This document shows, piece after piece, positions 8,274-17,283 of a DNA stretch of 64,000 nucleotides; within the stretch, counting starts at the first letter, position 1, and the number at the start of each line of letters is the position of its first letter. Source of the DNA: Litoreibacter meonggei (GTDB lineage: Bacteria > Pseudomonadota > Alphaproteobacteria > Rhodobacterales > Rhodobacteraceae). The translations under genes and the position numbers were made by a program. The stretch is taken from NCBI RefSeq assembly GCF_003663885.1, contig NZ_RCCE01000002.1, positions 434,001-498,000 on the forward strand, written 5' to 3'. The notes beneath the pieces are model-generated. The model had not been told where the DNA came from. It did no database searches and saw only the letters and a program-made list of their open reading frames with translations.

Positions 8274-9122
8274 ATGAAACTTGTACGCTACGGAGACGTG
8301 GGCGCAGAGAAGCCCGGGATGATTGACGCGGACGGCGTGCTGCGGGACCTGAGCGCGCATGTGAAGGATATTGACGGCGCGCATTTGGGGGATGCCGTCT
8401 TGACCACGTTAAAAGGCGTGGACGCGACCTCTCTGCCTGCGGTTGACGGATCGCCGCGTATTGGCGCCTGCGTCGGCAGCATCGGCAAGTTCCTGTGTAT
8501 CGGTTTAAACTACTCGGATCACGCGGCGGAAACAGGCGCGGCTATTCCAGAGCATCCGATCCTGTTCTTCAAGGCGAACTCCGCGGTTGTGGGGCCTTAT
8601 GATGATGTGATGATGCCGCGTGGCTCTACCCATACGGACTGGGAAGTCGAACTGGGCGTGGTGATCGGCAAGGAGTGCAAATACGTCTCCGAAGCCGACG
8701 CACTGGACTATGTGGCGGGCTATTGCGTGATTAACGACGTGTCCGAGCGACATTTCCAGACGCAGCTGACGGGTCAGTGGACCAAGGGCAAATCCTGCGA
8801 CACATTCGGACCGACCGGCCCGTGGCTGGTGACCAAGGACGAGGTCGGCGACGTGCAGAACCTTGCCATGTCTCTGGACGTGAATGGCAAACGCATGCAG
8901 ACCGGCAACACCAACACCATGATCTTCACCGTGGCACAGATCATCGAGCATTTGTCGGGGCTGATGACCCTGCATCCGGGTGATGTGATCACCACCGGCA
9001 CTCCTCCGGGTGTGGGGATGGGGATCAAGCCAGAGCCGGTCTACCTGAAAAAGGGTGACGTGATGGAGCTGGCGATTGAGGGGCTCGGCACACAGCGCCA
9101 GACTGTTGGGCAGGACGCATGA
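8274..9122 (+). CDS. FAH-family hydrolase, 2,4-diketo-3-deoxy-sugar-acid hydrolase type
   Basis: A 282-residue fumarylacetoacetate-hydrolase-fold enzyme that splits a carbon-carbon bond next to a ketone. The fold motifs are all present: GLNYSDHAAETG, PILFFKANSAVVGP, the metal-binding DWEVELGVVIG, YCVINDVSERHFQ, KSCDTFGPTGPWLVT and GDVITTGTPPGVG. The overall sequence follows the group that cleaves 2,4-diketo-3-deoxy-L-fuconate or -rhamnonate to pyruvate and lactate; with a pentonate the second product would be glycolate. Shares an operon with the dehydratase upstream and overlaps the next gene by 4 bases (ATGA). AGGGA lies 6 bases before the ATG. Confidence 0.87.
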   Translation: MKLVRYGDVGAEKPGMIDADGVLRDLSAHVKDIDGAHLGDAVLTTLKGVDATSLPAVDGSPRIGACVGSIGKFLCIGLNYSDHAAETGAAIPEHPILFFKANSAVVGPYDDVMMPRGSTHTDWEVELGVVIGKECKYVSEADALDYVAGYCVINDVSERHFQTQLTGQWTKGKSCDTFGPTGPWLVTKDEVGDVQNLAMSLDVNGKRMQTGNTNTMIFTVAQIIEHLSGLMTLHPGDVITTGTPPGVGMGIKPEPVYLKKGDVMELAIEGLGTQRQTVGQDA

Positions 9123-10075
9123 GCAATCCTGGTCTGTTGAAAATTGGCGGTGCGACGGAAGAGATGATGTCGCGCCTGACGCCTGAATTCACCATCCACG
9201 AGCTTTCCGAGATTTCGGATTTGGATACTTGGGCAAGTGAATACGGCGCCTCGGTCGAGGCGGTGATGACAAACGGCCATGACGGGGTTCCACCTGCGGT
9301 TATGGCGGCGTTGCCGAACCTCAAGGCGGTGTCCGGTTATGGCGTCGGCTATGACGCGGTGGACACCGATGCCTGCGTGGCGCGGGGCATCAAAGTCTCG
9401 CACACGCCGAATGTGCTGAATGGTGAGGTGGCGAATACCACCCTGCTGCTGCTGCTCGCGGGTCTGCGCAACTTCCGTCACGACGAGGCATGGGCGCGGT
9501 CGGGGGATTGGGAAGCCAAGGGCAACGCGCCTTTGGCCAACTCACCCGATGGCAAGACTATCGGGATTTTGGGGCTCGGCCGCATTGGTCAGGAGATTGC
9601 CGACCGCTTGTCGGTGTTCAACCCGACCATCGTGTATCACACACGGTCCAAGAAAGACGTGCCGTACAAGTATTACGGCGATCTGGTGGAGATGGCGAAA
9701 GCTTGCGACGTGTTGGTCTGCATCACGCCGGGCGGACCTTCTACGAATAAGATCGTGAACAAAGATGTGCTGGAGGCTTTGGGTCCGAAGGGCATGTTGA
9801 TCAACGTCTCGCGCGGCTCCGTCGTGGATGAGGACGCGTTGATTGCGGCTTTGGACAGCGGCAAGCTGGGACTGGCTGGCTTGGACGTGTTCGAGCGGGA
9901 ACCGCATATTCCTGACGCGTTGAAAGCGTCGGAGCGCACGGTGTTGTTGCCGCATGTCGGCTCTGCCACGCATGAGACGCGCGCGGCCATGGGGGCGTTG
10001 ACGGTGGAGAACTTGCTGCAATGGAAAGCAGACGGCTCATTGAAGACGCCAGTGCCGGAATGCGCACATCTATGA
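9119..10075 (+). CDS. D-isomer-specific 2-hydroxyacid dehydrogenase (glyoxylate/hydroxypyruvate reductase-like)
   Basis: A 318-residue NAD(P)H-dependent 2-ketoacid reductase. Rossmann motif GLGRIGQEIA at about 154-163; the catalytic triad is visible as Arg in NVSRGSVVDE, Glu in FEREPHIPD and His in LLPHVGSAT. The GxGYDAVD and TPNVLNGEVAN stretches are usual for the GhrB/GRHPR group. Translation is coupled to the FAH hydrolase by a 4-bp overlap, so it probably handles the small acid released there (for example glyoxylate/glycolate or pyruvate/lactate interconversion); this is inference. It is the last recognisable gene of the sugar-acid operon. Confidence 0.87.
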   Translation: MSNPGLLKIGGATEEMMSRLTPEFTIHELSEISDLDTWASEYGASVEAVMTNGHDGVPPAVMAALPNLKAVSGYGVGYDAVDTDACVARGIKVSHTPNVLNGEVANTTLLLLLAGLRNFRHDEAWARSGDWEAKGNAPLANSPDGKTIGILGLGRIGQEIADRLSVFNPTIVYHTRSKKDVPYKYYGDLVEMAKACDVLVCITPGGPSTNKIVNKDVLEALGPKGMLINVSRGSVVDEDALIAALDSGKLGLAGLDVFEREPHIPDALKASERTVLLPHVGSATHETRAAMGALTVENLLQWKADGSLKTPVPECAHL

Positions 10076-10518
10076 AAATCGCTGCGGTTTAGGCACGGCT
10101 CTGTAATGTGCCACTGGACGAGGTTTTGGTCGGTCATAACGCGGCTGCCACCGGTGTACCGTCGGCAGTTGGGGGAATTCTGCACGCCGTAGATGAGTTA
10201 AATCTGCGGCGCCGGTGCCAAGCTGATCTATCCGCGGCCTGACACATCAAAGGGAGCCGATGAAATATGCGGCCGGGATCAATTGGCAGGTTTTGAGCAA
10301 GACTGAATCCCAGCAAGTGAAGCCGTGTAGGGATTGTGTCCGCACCTCGAAGCAGCCGCTAACAACCCAGCAATCAAAGCCTTTGTCCCTGAATTGGCAA
10401 CGTGCTGTTTCCAAATCAGGGTTCTAATGCCCCAGAATTGCCCAAATCCTTCGCCATTAACTATTCCCAGATATTTGGCGTGTAATCCGCCACTCAGTAA
10501 CCCGTGAGGACTTGAAAG
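10076..10518. other. Gene-poor spacer with one short open frame
   Basis: No conserved gene is recognised. A 55-codon frame runs from ATG 10260 to TAA 10427 behind AAGGGAG, encoding a polar, Trp/Gln/Lys-containing peptide beginning MKYAAGINWQ with no known motif. Its codons include AGG and CTA, which are unusual in the surrounding genes, so it may be noncoding. The promoter of the cupredoxin-like gene must lie in the 3' part of the spacer. Confidence 0.4.
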
Positions 10519-10944
10519 ATGCGTAAATTTGTAATGACCTGCGCCGCATGTGCAGTTGCCTTGACTGCCGGTGTCGCCGGAGCCACCGGAGTAGAAGAAG
10601 ACGAAACTCTTGGTGTTAACGACCCGCTGACCGAGCGTCGCGTCGACATCAAAGGTGGTGTTTTCTTTCCTCCGATGATTTTGGCAAGCGCTGGCGAGAC
10701 GATCTACATTCGCAATGAAGAAGAAACAACGCACGACGTCACTGCCATTGACGACAGCTGGACAACCGGCCCAATCCAACCTGGTGAAGTGGTTGAAGTG
10801 GTTGTCGGTGCCGACATGGTCCACTGCTTCAAATCGTCTTACAACGACGAATACAAAGGTGCCTTCGGCTCCGTTGAGACTGGCGCTGCTCCTGACTGCT
10901 TCGAGCTGTCCGGCGCTGGCGACGGCGAGGCAAATGTGCAGTAA
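10519..10944 (+). CDS. Secreted cupredoxin-like protein
   Basis: 141 residues with a signal peptide (MRKFVMTCAACAVALTAGVA, cleavage near GATG). The mature part resembles a plastocyanin/methylamine-utilisation-type beta-sandwich: VDIKGGVFFPPMILASAGET, IRNEEETTHDVTA and IQPGEVVEV. Potential copper ligands are His72 (in TTHDV) and Cys103 (in VHCF). The usual downstream His and Met of a type-1 site are absent; the loop instead reads FKSSYNDEYKGAFGS. His102 next to Cys103 and a second cysteine (Cys127) are unusual. It may bind copper differently or be a structural relative. AGGA lies upstream, and an intrinsic terminator follows, so the gene is monocistronic. Confidence 0.75.
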   Translation: MRKFVMTCAACAVALTAGVAGATGVEEDETLGVNDPLTERRVDIKGGVFFPPMILASAGETIYIRNEEETTHDVTAIDDSWTTGPIQPGEVVEVVVGADMVHCFKSSYNDEYKGAFGSVETGAAPDCFELSGAGDGEANVQ

Positions 10945-10970
10945 ACGCACACAGACCTAGTTTTGCGAAG

Positions 10971-10997
10971 GCCCTGCTGGAAACGGCGGGGCTTTTT
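10971..10997 (+). terminator. Intrinsic terminator of the cupredoxin-like gene
   Basis: A 9-bp stem (GCCCTGCTG / CGGCGGGGC with two G-U pairs), closed by a GAAA tetraloop and followed at once by TTTTT (10993-10997). Confidence 0.85.
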
Positions 10998-11074
10998 GCT
11001 GTTTGGTAGTGGAGTGATGGGATATTTGGTCCGATTGGACCCCGTCGCTTCTAGATCACGGCAGACAAATTGGT

Positions 11075-11102
11075 GGGCCGCGCGCTACTTCACGCACGGC
11101 CC
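11075..11102 (-). terminator. Hairpin after the 5'-nucleotidase gene
   Basis: Read on the minus strand, GGGCCGTGCG pairs with CGCGCGGCCC (10 bp, one G-U) around an 8-base loop, 12 bases after the stop. Only ACCAATTTG follows, a weak T-tract, so termination efficiency is uncertain. Confidence 0.4.
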
Positions 11103-11113
11103 ATGTGGTTTGA

Positions 11114-12688
11114 TTACTTCTTAACGATACGCCCGTCTGTATAGGCTTTCACCGGGCCGTTCCCAGCCATGTATTCAGCCAGAACGTCAGCCACATCGGG
11201 TCCAAAGTCGTATGCGTTTTCAGCGTCGGTGAACATTTTAAAGCCGTCACCCCCGCCGCGCACGAAGTTGTTGGAGACCAGTTTGTAGGTCGCCGCAGGA
11301 TCAATCGCGACCCAAGCGTCACCATCCTTGACCGCAACATCCTGAATTCGGCCCTCGTTTGGTGCAACTGACGCATCCCAGCTGAATTGCAGCCCCGCCA
11401 CTTGTGGGAAGCGGCCTTTGACCTCTTCCACCTGACTCACGCCATTCTCAAGTGCGTCGATGACCGTTTGGCCGGAAACCTCAAATGTCGACAGCGTGTT
11501 CTGGAACGGAAGTACGGTAAGCACCTCGCCCATGGTCACTTCACCTGCGTCGATCGAGGAACGGATACCGCCAGAGTTGGCAATTGCGATGGTCACACCT
11601 TGATCCTTCACACGATCCAGCATGGCATCTGCGATCAGGTTGCCCATCGAGCATTCCTCGACACGACACACGTCGCGGTCGCCAACAAGCGTATCGGCAG
11701 CCTCGGCAACGACCTTGTTGCGGATCTCATCCAGCGGCGCGGCCAATTCACCGATGCGCGACACGATTGCCGCATCTTCGACGACCTGGCCGTCAATCAA
11801 GATCGGCTCGCCTTTGGCTTCGGTGATTTTGCCGTCATCATCGAAGGAGACGTTCAACTCGCCCAAGAATTTTCCGTAAGCGTAAGCCTGCACAATGGCT
11901 GTGTCGTTCACCATCACAGGATAGACATCCACCGCACGCTCCTGCGTGTTGGACAGCAGCGTGTTGGAGTGGCCGCCGACGATGACGTCAACGCCGGTGG
12001 TGTTTGCTGCGACCAGCTTGTCGACAACGAAGCCGGAGTGGCTGAGTACGATGATCTTGTTCACGCCCTCCGCGGTCAGCTTGTCGACCTCACCCTGCAC
12101 CGCTTCGGATGGGTCGGTGAAGATGATATTCTTGCCGGGAGACGCCAGATCGGGCGTGTCCTGCGGTGTCAGGCCAATCAGGCCGATTTTCTCGCCGCCA
12201 CGCTCGATGGTGGTGGATTTCATCAGCTTGTCGGCCAGCGCAGGCTCTCCCGAGACGTCCGCGTTGGACATCAGAACCGGGAAGCCCACCGAATCCATGA
12301 AGCCGGCCAGCACTTCGGGGCCGTCGTCGAATTCGTGGTTGCCGACGGTCATACCGTCATATTCGAGGCCGTTCATCATCTCGGCCGCAACCTTGCCTTT
12401 ATAGTAGGTATAAAACAGCGTGCCTTGGAACTGGTCGCCGCCATCCACAAGGATGGAATTGTTGGAGCGCGACCGCGCGTCCTTCACGGCATTGACCAGA
12501 CGGGCCCAGCCGCCGAAGCACTTGCCTTCGGTATTGTCCTCGGCAGAGCAGCCTGAATCGTATTTGCTGATCGGCTCGAACCGCGCGTGGAAATCGTTGG
12601 TGTGCAGGATGGTCAGCGAGTAGTCGGCTGCAGCAATCCCTGAGGTCAGGGTCAGGGCCGCAGCGCTGGTGAGAAGGGTCTTAAGCAT
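11114..12688 (-). CDS. Periplasmic 5'-nucleotidase / 2',3'-cyclic phosphodiesterase (UshA family)
   Basis: Dephosphorylates extracellular nucleotides so the nucleoside can be imported. 524 residues with a signal peptide (MLKTLLTSAAALTLTSGIAA). The calcineurin-like metal domain shows ILHTNDFHARFEP (Asp31, His33), DGGDQFQGTLF, VGNHEFDDGPEV, LSHSGF and GGHSNTLL. The C-terminal substrate-binding domain (about 345-520) has NSGGIRSSIDAG, the VLPFQNTL segment and NNFVRGGGDGF. A Cys pair in DVCRVEECSMGN may form a disulfide. It stands alone, convergent with the cupredoxin-like gene. It would feed the nucleoside salvage operon at 32292-36736, though that link is functional only. Confidence 0.92.
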   Translation of the reverse strand: MLKTLLTSAAALTLTSGIAAADYSLTILHTNDFHARFEPISKYDSGCSAEDNTEGKCFGGWARLVNAVKDARSRSNNSILVDGGDQFQGTLFYTYYKGKVAAEMMNGLEYDGMTVGNHEFDDGPEVLAGFMDSVGFPVLMSNADVSGEPALADKLMKSTTIERGGEKIGLIGLTPQDTPDLASPGKNIIFTDPSEAVQGEVDKLTAEGVNKIIVLSHSGFVVDKLVAANTTGVDVIVGGHSNTLLSNTQERAVDVYPVMVNDTAIVQAYAYGKFLGELNVSFDDDGKITEAKGEPILIDGQVVEDAAIVSRIGELAAPLDEIRNKVVAEAADTLVGDRDVCRVEECSMGNLIADAMLDRVKDQGVTIAIANSGGIRSSIDAGEVTMGEVLTVLPFQNTLSTFEVSGQTVIDALENGVSQVEEVKGRFPQVAGLQFSWDASVAPNEGRIQDVAVKDGDAWVAIDPAATYKLVSNNFVRGGGDGFKMFTDAENAYDFGPDVADVLAEYMAGNGPVKAYTDGRIVKK

Positions 12689-12832
12689 TTGTATGGTCCC
12701 CCAATTGGATATCTGCCGATAGAGTGGCGCTATTAATTGCCGGAGTCAAAGCCCCGTCGCGAGTTGGCGTAACGTCACCTTGTGACAGGTCTATGACTTG
12801 ACCAAAACTTGGGCAGCGGGCATGTGAACCGC

Positions 12833-13168
12833 ATGCTTATTTACAAGATCATGACCGCCGACGCGTGGTCCGAGTTTCAGGCCAAAGGCCGCTTTACCGG
12901 CGCGCCGATTGACCTGACGGACGGCTACATCCATTTCTCCACCGCCCAACAGGCGCAAGAGACCGCCGCGAAGCATTTTGCAGGGCAGACGGATTTATGG
13001 CTGGTGTGGGGGGAGGCCCCCGCCGACGCCACGTTGAAATGGGAAGTGTCGCGAGGCGGGGCGGAGTTCCCGCATTTATATCGCGACTGGTTGTTGTCCG
13101 AGGTTTCCGGCGGTGCCGCCCTTCGGTGGGACGGTGCTGCGCATAGCTTCCCCGCGAGCATGTCATGA
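12833..13168 (+). CDS. DUF952 family protein
   Basis: A 111-residue soluble protein of the DUF952 family, whose biochemical role is unknown. The family marks are [11 protein letters not shown] at the start, [31 protein letters not shown] and FPHLYRDWL. The ATG at 12833 is taken because the family begins here; a TTG at 12809 is in frame upstream. The stop overlaps the pyrD start (ATGA), so the two genes are co-translated. The DUF952-pyrD order is common in Rhodobacterales, suggesting convenience of operon rather than a known pyrimidine role. Confidence 0.85.
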   Translation: MLIYKIMTADAWSEFQAKGRFTGAPIDLTDGYIHFSTAQQAQETAAKHFAGQTDLWLVWGEAPADATLKWEVSRGGAEFPHLYRDWLLSEVSGGAALRWDGAAHSFPASMS

Positions 13169-14223
13169 AACTTCTGGAGAGAATTGCCCTTGCAGGCATG
13201 CATTGCGTAGACCCCGAGCGGGCGCATGGCTTGGCCGTGCAATCCTTGAAGTTGGGCCTTGGGTTCGGGCATGGTCCGGTCTCCTCGCCTCGCTTGCACA
13301 CAACACTGGCTGGACTGGATCTGGCGAACCCCGTCGGCCTCGCCGCCGGTTTCGACAAGAACGCCGAAGTGGTCGGCCCGCTCGCGCAGGCGGGCTTCGG
13401 CTTTCTGGAAGTCGGCGCCGCGACCCCGCGCCCGCAACCGGGCAACCCCAAGCCGCGTCTGTTCCGGCTGACCGAGGACCAAGCGGCCATTAACCGCTTT
13501 GGCTTCAATAATGAGGGCATGGACGTGATCGCGGAGCGACTTGCGTCGCGTGTTGTCGGTGTGCCTGTGGGCTTGAACCTCGGGGCCAACAAGGACAGTG
13601 AGGATCGCGCGCGCGATTTCGCCACAGTGCTGCGCCGCTGCGGGCCGCATGTGGATTTCGCCACGGTCAACGTGTCGTCGCCCAACACCGAGAAGCTGCG
13701 CGATCTGCAAGGGCGTGCGGCGCTGTCGGCGTTGCTGGCGGGTGTGATGGAGGCGCGGGCCGAGCTGCGCACCCCCATTCCGGTGTTCCTGAAGATCGCG
13801 CCTGATCTGGACGACGACGCCCTGAGTGAGATCGCCGAGGTTGCCGTTGAGACGGGCCTCGCGGGGATCATCGCCACCAACACCACCTTGTCGCGTGACG
13901 GGCTGAAGTCACCTCATAAAAACGAGGCGGGCGGGCTGTCAGGCCAGCCGGTGTTCGAGAAAAGCACCCGTGTTCTGGCGCGTTTGTCGGAGTTGCTAGA
14001 CGGTGCGATGCCGTTGGTCGGCGTGGGTGGTGTCGGTTCTGCCGAGCAAGCCTATGCCAAGATCCGCGCAGGCGCATCGGCGGTGCAAATCTATACCGCC
14101 ATGGTTTATGGCGGGCTGTCTTTGGCGGGCGATATTGCGCAAGGCTTGGATCAATTGCTGGAACGCGACGGCTTCGCGCATGTTGCGGACGCGGTTGGCA
14201 CTGGGCGCAGCGACTGGATTTAG
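13165..14223 (+). CDS. pyrD: Dihydroorotate dehydrogenase (quinone), class 2
   Basis: Oxidises dihydroorotate to orotate in pyrimidine synthesis, passing electrons to ubiquinone at the membrane. 352 residues. The N-terminal amphipathic segment ([23 protein letters not shown]) marks the membrane-bound class 2 type. FMN and substrate motifs: [52 protein letters not shown] with the catalytic serine, TNTTLSR and [14 protein letters not shown]. Its TAG stop shares bases with the stop of the convergent MATE gene. Confidence 0.96.
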   Translation: MKLLERIALAGMHCVDPERAHGLAVQSLKLGLGFGHGPVSSPRLHTTLAGLDLANPVGLAAGFDKNAEVVGPLAQAGFGFLEVGAATPRPQPGNPKPRLFRLTEDQAAINRFGFNNEGMDVIAERLASRVVGVPVGLNLGANKDSEDRARDFATVLRRCGPHVDFATVNVSSPNTEKLRDLQGRAALSALLAGVMEARAELRTPIPVFLKIAPDLDDDALSEIAEVAVETGLAGIIATNTTLSRDGLKSPHKNEAGGLSGQPVFEKSTRVLARLSELLDGAMPLVGVGGVGSAEQAYAKIRAGASAVQIYTAMVYGGLSLAGDIAQGLDQLLERDGFAHVADAVGTGRSDWI

Positions 14224-15527
14224 GCCGCCTCGGCCTCCAGCGCGGGATAACGCAGGCCAAGAGTGACGGCGCGCGCAACGAACAGAACAAGCAAGCTCAT
14301 CCACAAGCCATGATTGCCGAAGGCGGGCATCAGCATCGTCAGCGCCGCGCAATAGATCGCGAAGGAGATCGCCATCATGTTGCGCATGTCGCGGGTGCGT
14401 GTGGCCCCGATGAAGATGCCGTCCAGCATATAGGCCCCCACCCCCAGCACCGGAGCCACGATCATGTAGGAAAGATAGCTGCGTGCTTCGGCCTGCACCT
14501 CGGGGGCGGTGGTCATGATATCGATAACCTGCGGGCCGAACAGGGCGAAAGAAACGCTTAGAAACACCGTAACAATCACTCCCCAAAACGAGGTCAGATA
14601 GGCGCTGCGCCGCAAGCGTGACCGATTGCGCGCACCCAGCGCTTGACCGACCAACGCCTCCGCCGCGAAGGCGAAACCGTCTAGCGCATAGGCTGTGATG
14701 TGAAGGAACTGCAGCAAAATTTGGTTGGCCGCCAGCGTGATGTCGCCAAAATCCGCGCCGAAGAACAGGAATGAGATGAACGCAGCCTGTAGCAGAACAG
14801 AGCGCAACAGGATGTCGGAGTTCACCAAGGCCATGCGCCTCAGTCGCACGCGGTCGAACACGCGGGGCCAGTCTTTCCACGCAGGGGTTTGGAACGCATC
14901 ACGGCAAAGCCACAGGCCAAGGCCCAGACCTGTCCATTCCGCAATGAACGTCGCTAAGGCCACGCCTTCGACGCCCCAATTCAGGTGCAGAACGAAGACT
15001 AGATCAAGTGCGATGTTCAGCCCGTTCATCCAAAGCTGCATGACCAGCACCGCGCGGGTGCGCTCCAACGCGATGAGCCATCCGGTTATGCCGAAAAGCG
15101 CAATGGCAGCGGGGGCGGAAAAAACGCGGATCGCCATGTAGTCGCGAGCGAGGCTCTCGACCTCGGCGCTGGCGGGGGAAAGTTGGAACGCGCCCCAGAA
15201 CAGCGGGATTTGCAACGCCATGATGGCAAGGCCTGCCGCGATGCCGACCATCAAGGAGCGCGACAGCATGGCCGAAACCTCGCCCGTCTGTCCTGCCCCC
15301 TGCGCCTGCGCGGTAAGCCCCGCCGTTCCCATGCGCAAAAATCCGAAGAGCCAGTACAGCCCCGACAGGATAACTGCGCCAATGCCAACCGCCCCGATGG
15401 GTGCAGCAAGACCCATCTGGCCCACAACGCCAGTGTCCACCGCGCCCAAAATGGGCACGGTCGCGTTGGAGATCACGATGGGAAGGGCGATTTTGAGAAC
15501 GCGCCCGTGGGTAAGACTGTCAGCCAT
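14220..15527 (-). CDS. MATE family efflux transporter (DinF subgroup)
   Basis: A 435-residue inner-membrane cation/drug antiporter with about 12 hydrophobic helices in two repeats. The repeat openings [20 protein letters not shown] and [16 protein letters not shown], plus [19 protein letters not shown] and [15 protein letters not shown], identify the DinF-like subgroup. Substrate unknown. Its start overlaps the upstream thioesterase stop by 8 bases, so three minus-strand genes (two thioesterases and this) form an operon. Confidence 0.9.
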   Translation of the reverse strand: MADSLTHGRVLKIALPIVISNATVPILGAVDTGVVGQMGLAAPIGAVGIGAVILSGLYWLFGFLRMGTAGLTAQAQGAGQTGEVSAMLSRSLMVGIAAGLAIMALQIPLFWGAFQLSPASAEVESLARDYMAIRVFSAPAAIALFGITGWLIALERTRAVLVMQLWMNGLNIALDLVFVLHLNWGVEGVALATFIAEWTGLGLGLWLCRDAFQTPAWKDWPRVFDRVRLRRMALVNSDILLRSVLLQAAFISFLFFGADFGDITLAANQILLQFLHITAYALDGFAFAAEALVGQALGARNRSRLRRSAYLTSFWGVIVTVFLSVSFALFGPQVIDIMTTAPEVQAEARSYLSYMIVAPVLGVGAYMLDGIFIGATRTRDMRNMMAISFAIYCAALTMLMPAFGNHGLWMSLLVLFVARAVTLGLRYPALEAEAA

Positions 15528-16011
15528 CGTCGCGGGTGGGCATCAGGAAATGCCCAGTAGCCTGTGCGAAGATGCGGTCGTGGTTGTCCTGCCATGCCTC
15601 GACATGCACCGAGGCGTAGCGCCTGCCGGAGCGGTTGACCCGCGCCCGCGCATAGGCGTCGCGCGGGAGGCCCGTGCGCAAATAGTCCACCGTGAAGTCG
15701 ATGGTTTTGGGCATCGGCGGCAGGGCGTCGCCGGCCAGTTTGCCCTCCTCCATGTCCGCCCATTGCGACGACCATGTCAGCTCGATGATCGAGGTGATTT
15801 CCAGAAATGCCGCAGTGACGCCGCCATGGATCGCGGGCAGCAGCGGGTTGCCGATCAGATCTTCGCGATATGGCAGAACGGCCGTCAGCTCGTCACCGCG
15901 ACGGTCGAACTGGACGCCGAGATACTGGATATAAGGCACGCTTTCGACGAGACCGCGCAGGGCGGCATCGCGGCGGGTTTTGATGACCTGAACGGGTTCG
16001 GGTTTCCGCAT
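15520..16011 (-). CDS. PaaI-type hotdog thioesterase
   Basis: 163 residues with a single hotdog fold, predicted to hydrolyse an acyl-CoA thioester. Family features: YIQYLGVQFDRRGDELTAVLPY, NPLLPAIHGGVTAAFLEIT (the HGG-type active-site turn), DFTVDYLRTGLPRDAYARA and GHFLMPT. It is paralogous to the next gene upstream, 3 bases away. Substrate unknown; an aryl- or short-chain acyl-CoA is typical. Confidence 0.85.
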   Translation of the reverse strand: MRKPEPVQVIKTRRDAALRGLVESVPYIQYLGVQFDRRGDELTAVLPYREDLIGNPLLPAIHGGVTAAFLEITSIIELTWSSQWADMEEGKLAGDALPPMPKTIDFTVDYLRTGLPRDAYARARVNRSGRRYASVHVEAWQDNHDRIFAQATGHFLMPTRDDG

Positions 16012-16014
16012 GGC

Positions 16015-16452
16015 TCAGGCTCCTTTCGCGCGCTGGAAGGTGAACGCACCTGTCGCCGAAGCCACAGGGTTGTCGTCATCGTCGTCCAGCGCTGTGGCCC
16101 GCACAAAGGCGACCGAACGCGTGACGTGGTAGCATTCGGCGCGGGCGCGGATGCGTTGGCCGGGCGTCGCGGCCCGCATGTAGTCGATGCGCAGATCGAT
16201 CGTTGCCGTGCCGACCGGCGCATCCCCGTGCGACATCACCGCAGCCCCGCCGCAGGTGTCCATCAGCGCAGAGACCGCTCCGCCATGGATCACGCCGGTT
16301 GCGGGATTGCCGACGAACCGCGTGTCGTAAGGCATCGAGATAATCGCCACGCCATCACCGATTTCATCCAGACTCATCCCGAGGGCGCGGGAATGGGGGA
16401 TGGCCTCGATAAACTGGCGGGCAAGCTTTGTGCGGTCATTTTCTGTACTCAT
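16015..16452 (-). CDS. PaaI-type hotdog thioesterase (second copy)
   Basis: 145 residues with the same hotdog fold as its neighbour: LGMSLDEIGDGVAIISMPY, NPATGVIHGGAVSALMDT, IDLRIDYMRAATPGQRI and ASATGAFTF. The HGG turn matches active PaaI thioesterases. ATG at 16452 (MSTENDRTK) is preferred to a TTG at 16488. Two tandem non-identical hotdog genes often act as hetero-oligomer or have split substrate ranges (inference). Confidence 0.85.
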   Translation of the reverse strand: MSTENDRTKLARQFIEAIPHSRALGMSLDEIGDGVAIISMPYDTRFVGNPATGVIHGGAVSALMDTCGGAAVMSHGDAPVGTATIDLRIDYMRAATPGQRIRARAECYHVTRSVAFVRATALDDDDDNPVASATGAFTFQRAKGA

Positions 16453-16602
16453 GGGGCTATCTGTGGCAGCTTTCACAGGGATGTCCAAGATGTGCGCTGT
16501 AAGCTGTGACTAATTATCTCTCACATCAGCGGCTGGATTGGCGACGGCACCTATGCGAAGATGCGACTAGCACAACTTGTTTGACCAGACAGGGTATACT
16601 CA

Positions 16603-16974
16603 ATGACGTTAGACAAACGCCTCACCTTTAAAGAAATGTGTGCCGAGTTTGACGTGACGCCCCGCACGTTGCGCTACTACGAATATATCGAACTACTGAG
16701 CCCGGAGCGCGACGGGCGCGCCCGCTTCTATCACCCGCGCGAAGTGGCTCGGATGAAGCTGATCATGCGTGGTCGCAAATTTGGCTTCTCGCTGGAGGAA
16801 ATCCGGCAGTGGCTGGACATGTACAATTCAGATCACCAAAACCGCGCGCAGATGGAAGCGGTGATCGAGTTTGCGGACAAGCAAATGGGCGAATTGCAAA
16901 GCCGCCTCCAGCAGATCGAGGAGTCGATTTCGGAACTGCAGGCGCTTCGGGATCAGGTTGCCAAAGACCTATAA
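16603..16974 (+). CDS. MerR family transcriptional regulator, first of two paralogues
   Basis: A 123-residue regulator: winged helix at about 8-75 ([53 protein letters not shown]) and a C-terminal coiled-coil dimer helix at 85-120. No effector-binding domain or metal cysteines are present, as in the short MerR proteins that control acyl-CoA catabolism in alphaproteobacteria. It lies upstream of a second MerR and a beta-oxidation operon, which suggests regulation of those genes. Confidence 0.9.
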   Translation: MTLDKRLTFKEMCAEFDVTPRTLRYYEYIELLSPERDGRARFYHPREVARMKLIMRGRKFGFSLEEIRQWLDMYNSDHQNRAQMEAVIEFADKQMGELQSRLQQIEESISELQALRDQVAKDL

Positions 16975-17197
16975 GGCCAACCGCATCGTTTTCACGGATA
17001 AGTGACGGGCTACGCGTTGCCGTTGCGGCAGTTCCGGGGAGGAAATCGCACTAATTCCCCTTATTTATATAGAATTTACGGGGAAATATCAGGGCCGCTC
17101 GTCACAATTCAAAGCGCTTTGATTTTTCGAAAGTTGCGCAAAAACGTGCCTTACCTTTCCTGACATTACGTCAACCCAGTTCTGACGCCACGTTACA

Positions 17198-17213
17198 TTT
17201 ACGTTAACGTCAA
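17198..17213. promoter_or_regulatory. Near-perfect palindrome, candidate MerR operator
   Basis: TTTACGTTAACGTCAA contains the perfect 10-bp palindrome ACGTTAACGT (17201-17210), and the flanks match outward apart from one pair. It lies 70 bases before the second MerR gene. Similar TTACGTCAA text occurs at 17166-17174. The form fits operators of MerR regulators of acyl-CoA catabolism; the 309-base spacer (16975-17283) holds no gene. Confidence 0.5.
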
Positions 17214-17283
17214 CAATGCTTGTAAGGTGGCCTCACGTTCAACATGTCCTACACATCGAAATTGTATTGTGGAGGACGTAAAG

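Noticed and set aside
11387-12556. A 389-codon plus-strand frame opposite the 5'-nucleotidase gene
   Set aside because: It lies wholly antisense to a gene with clear motifs; the codon bias of the high-GC gene creates the open frame.
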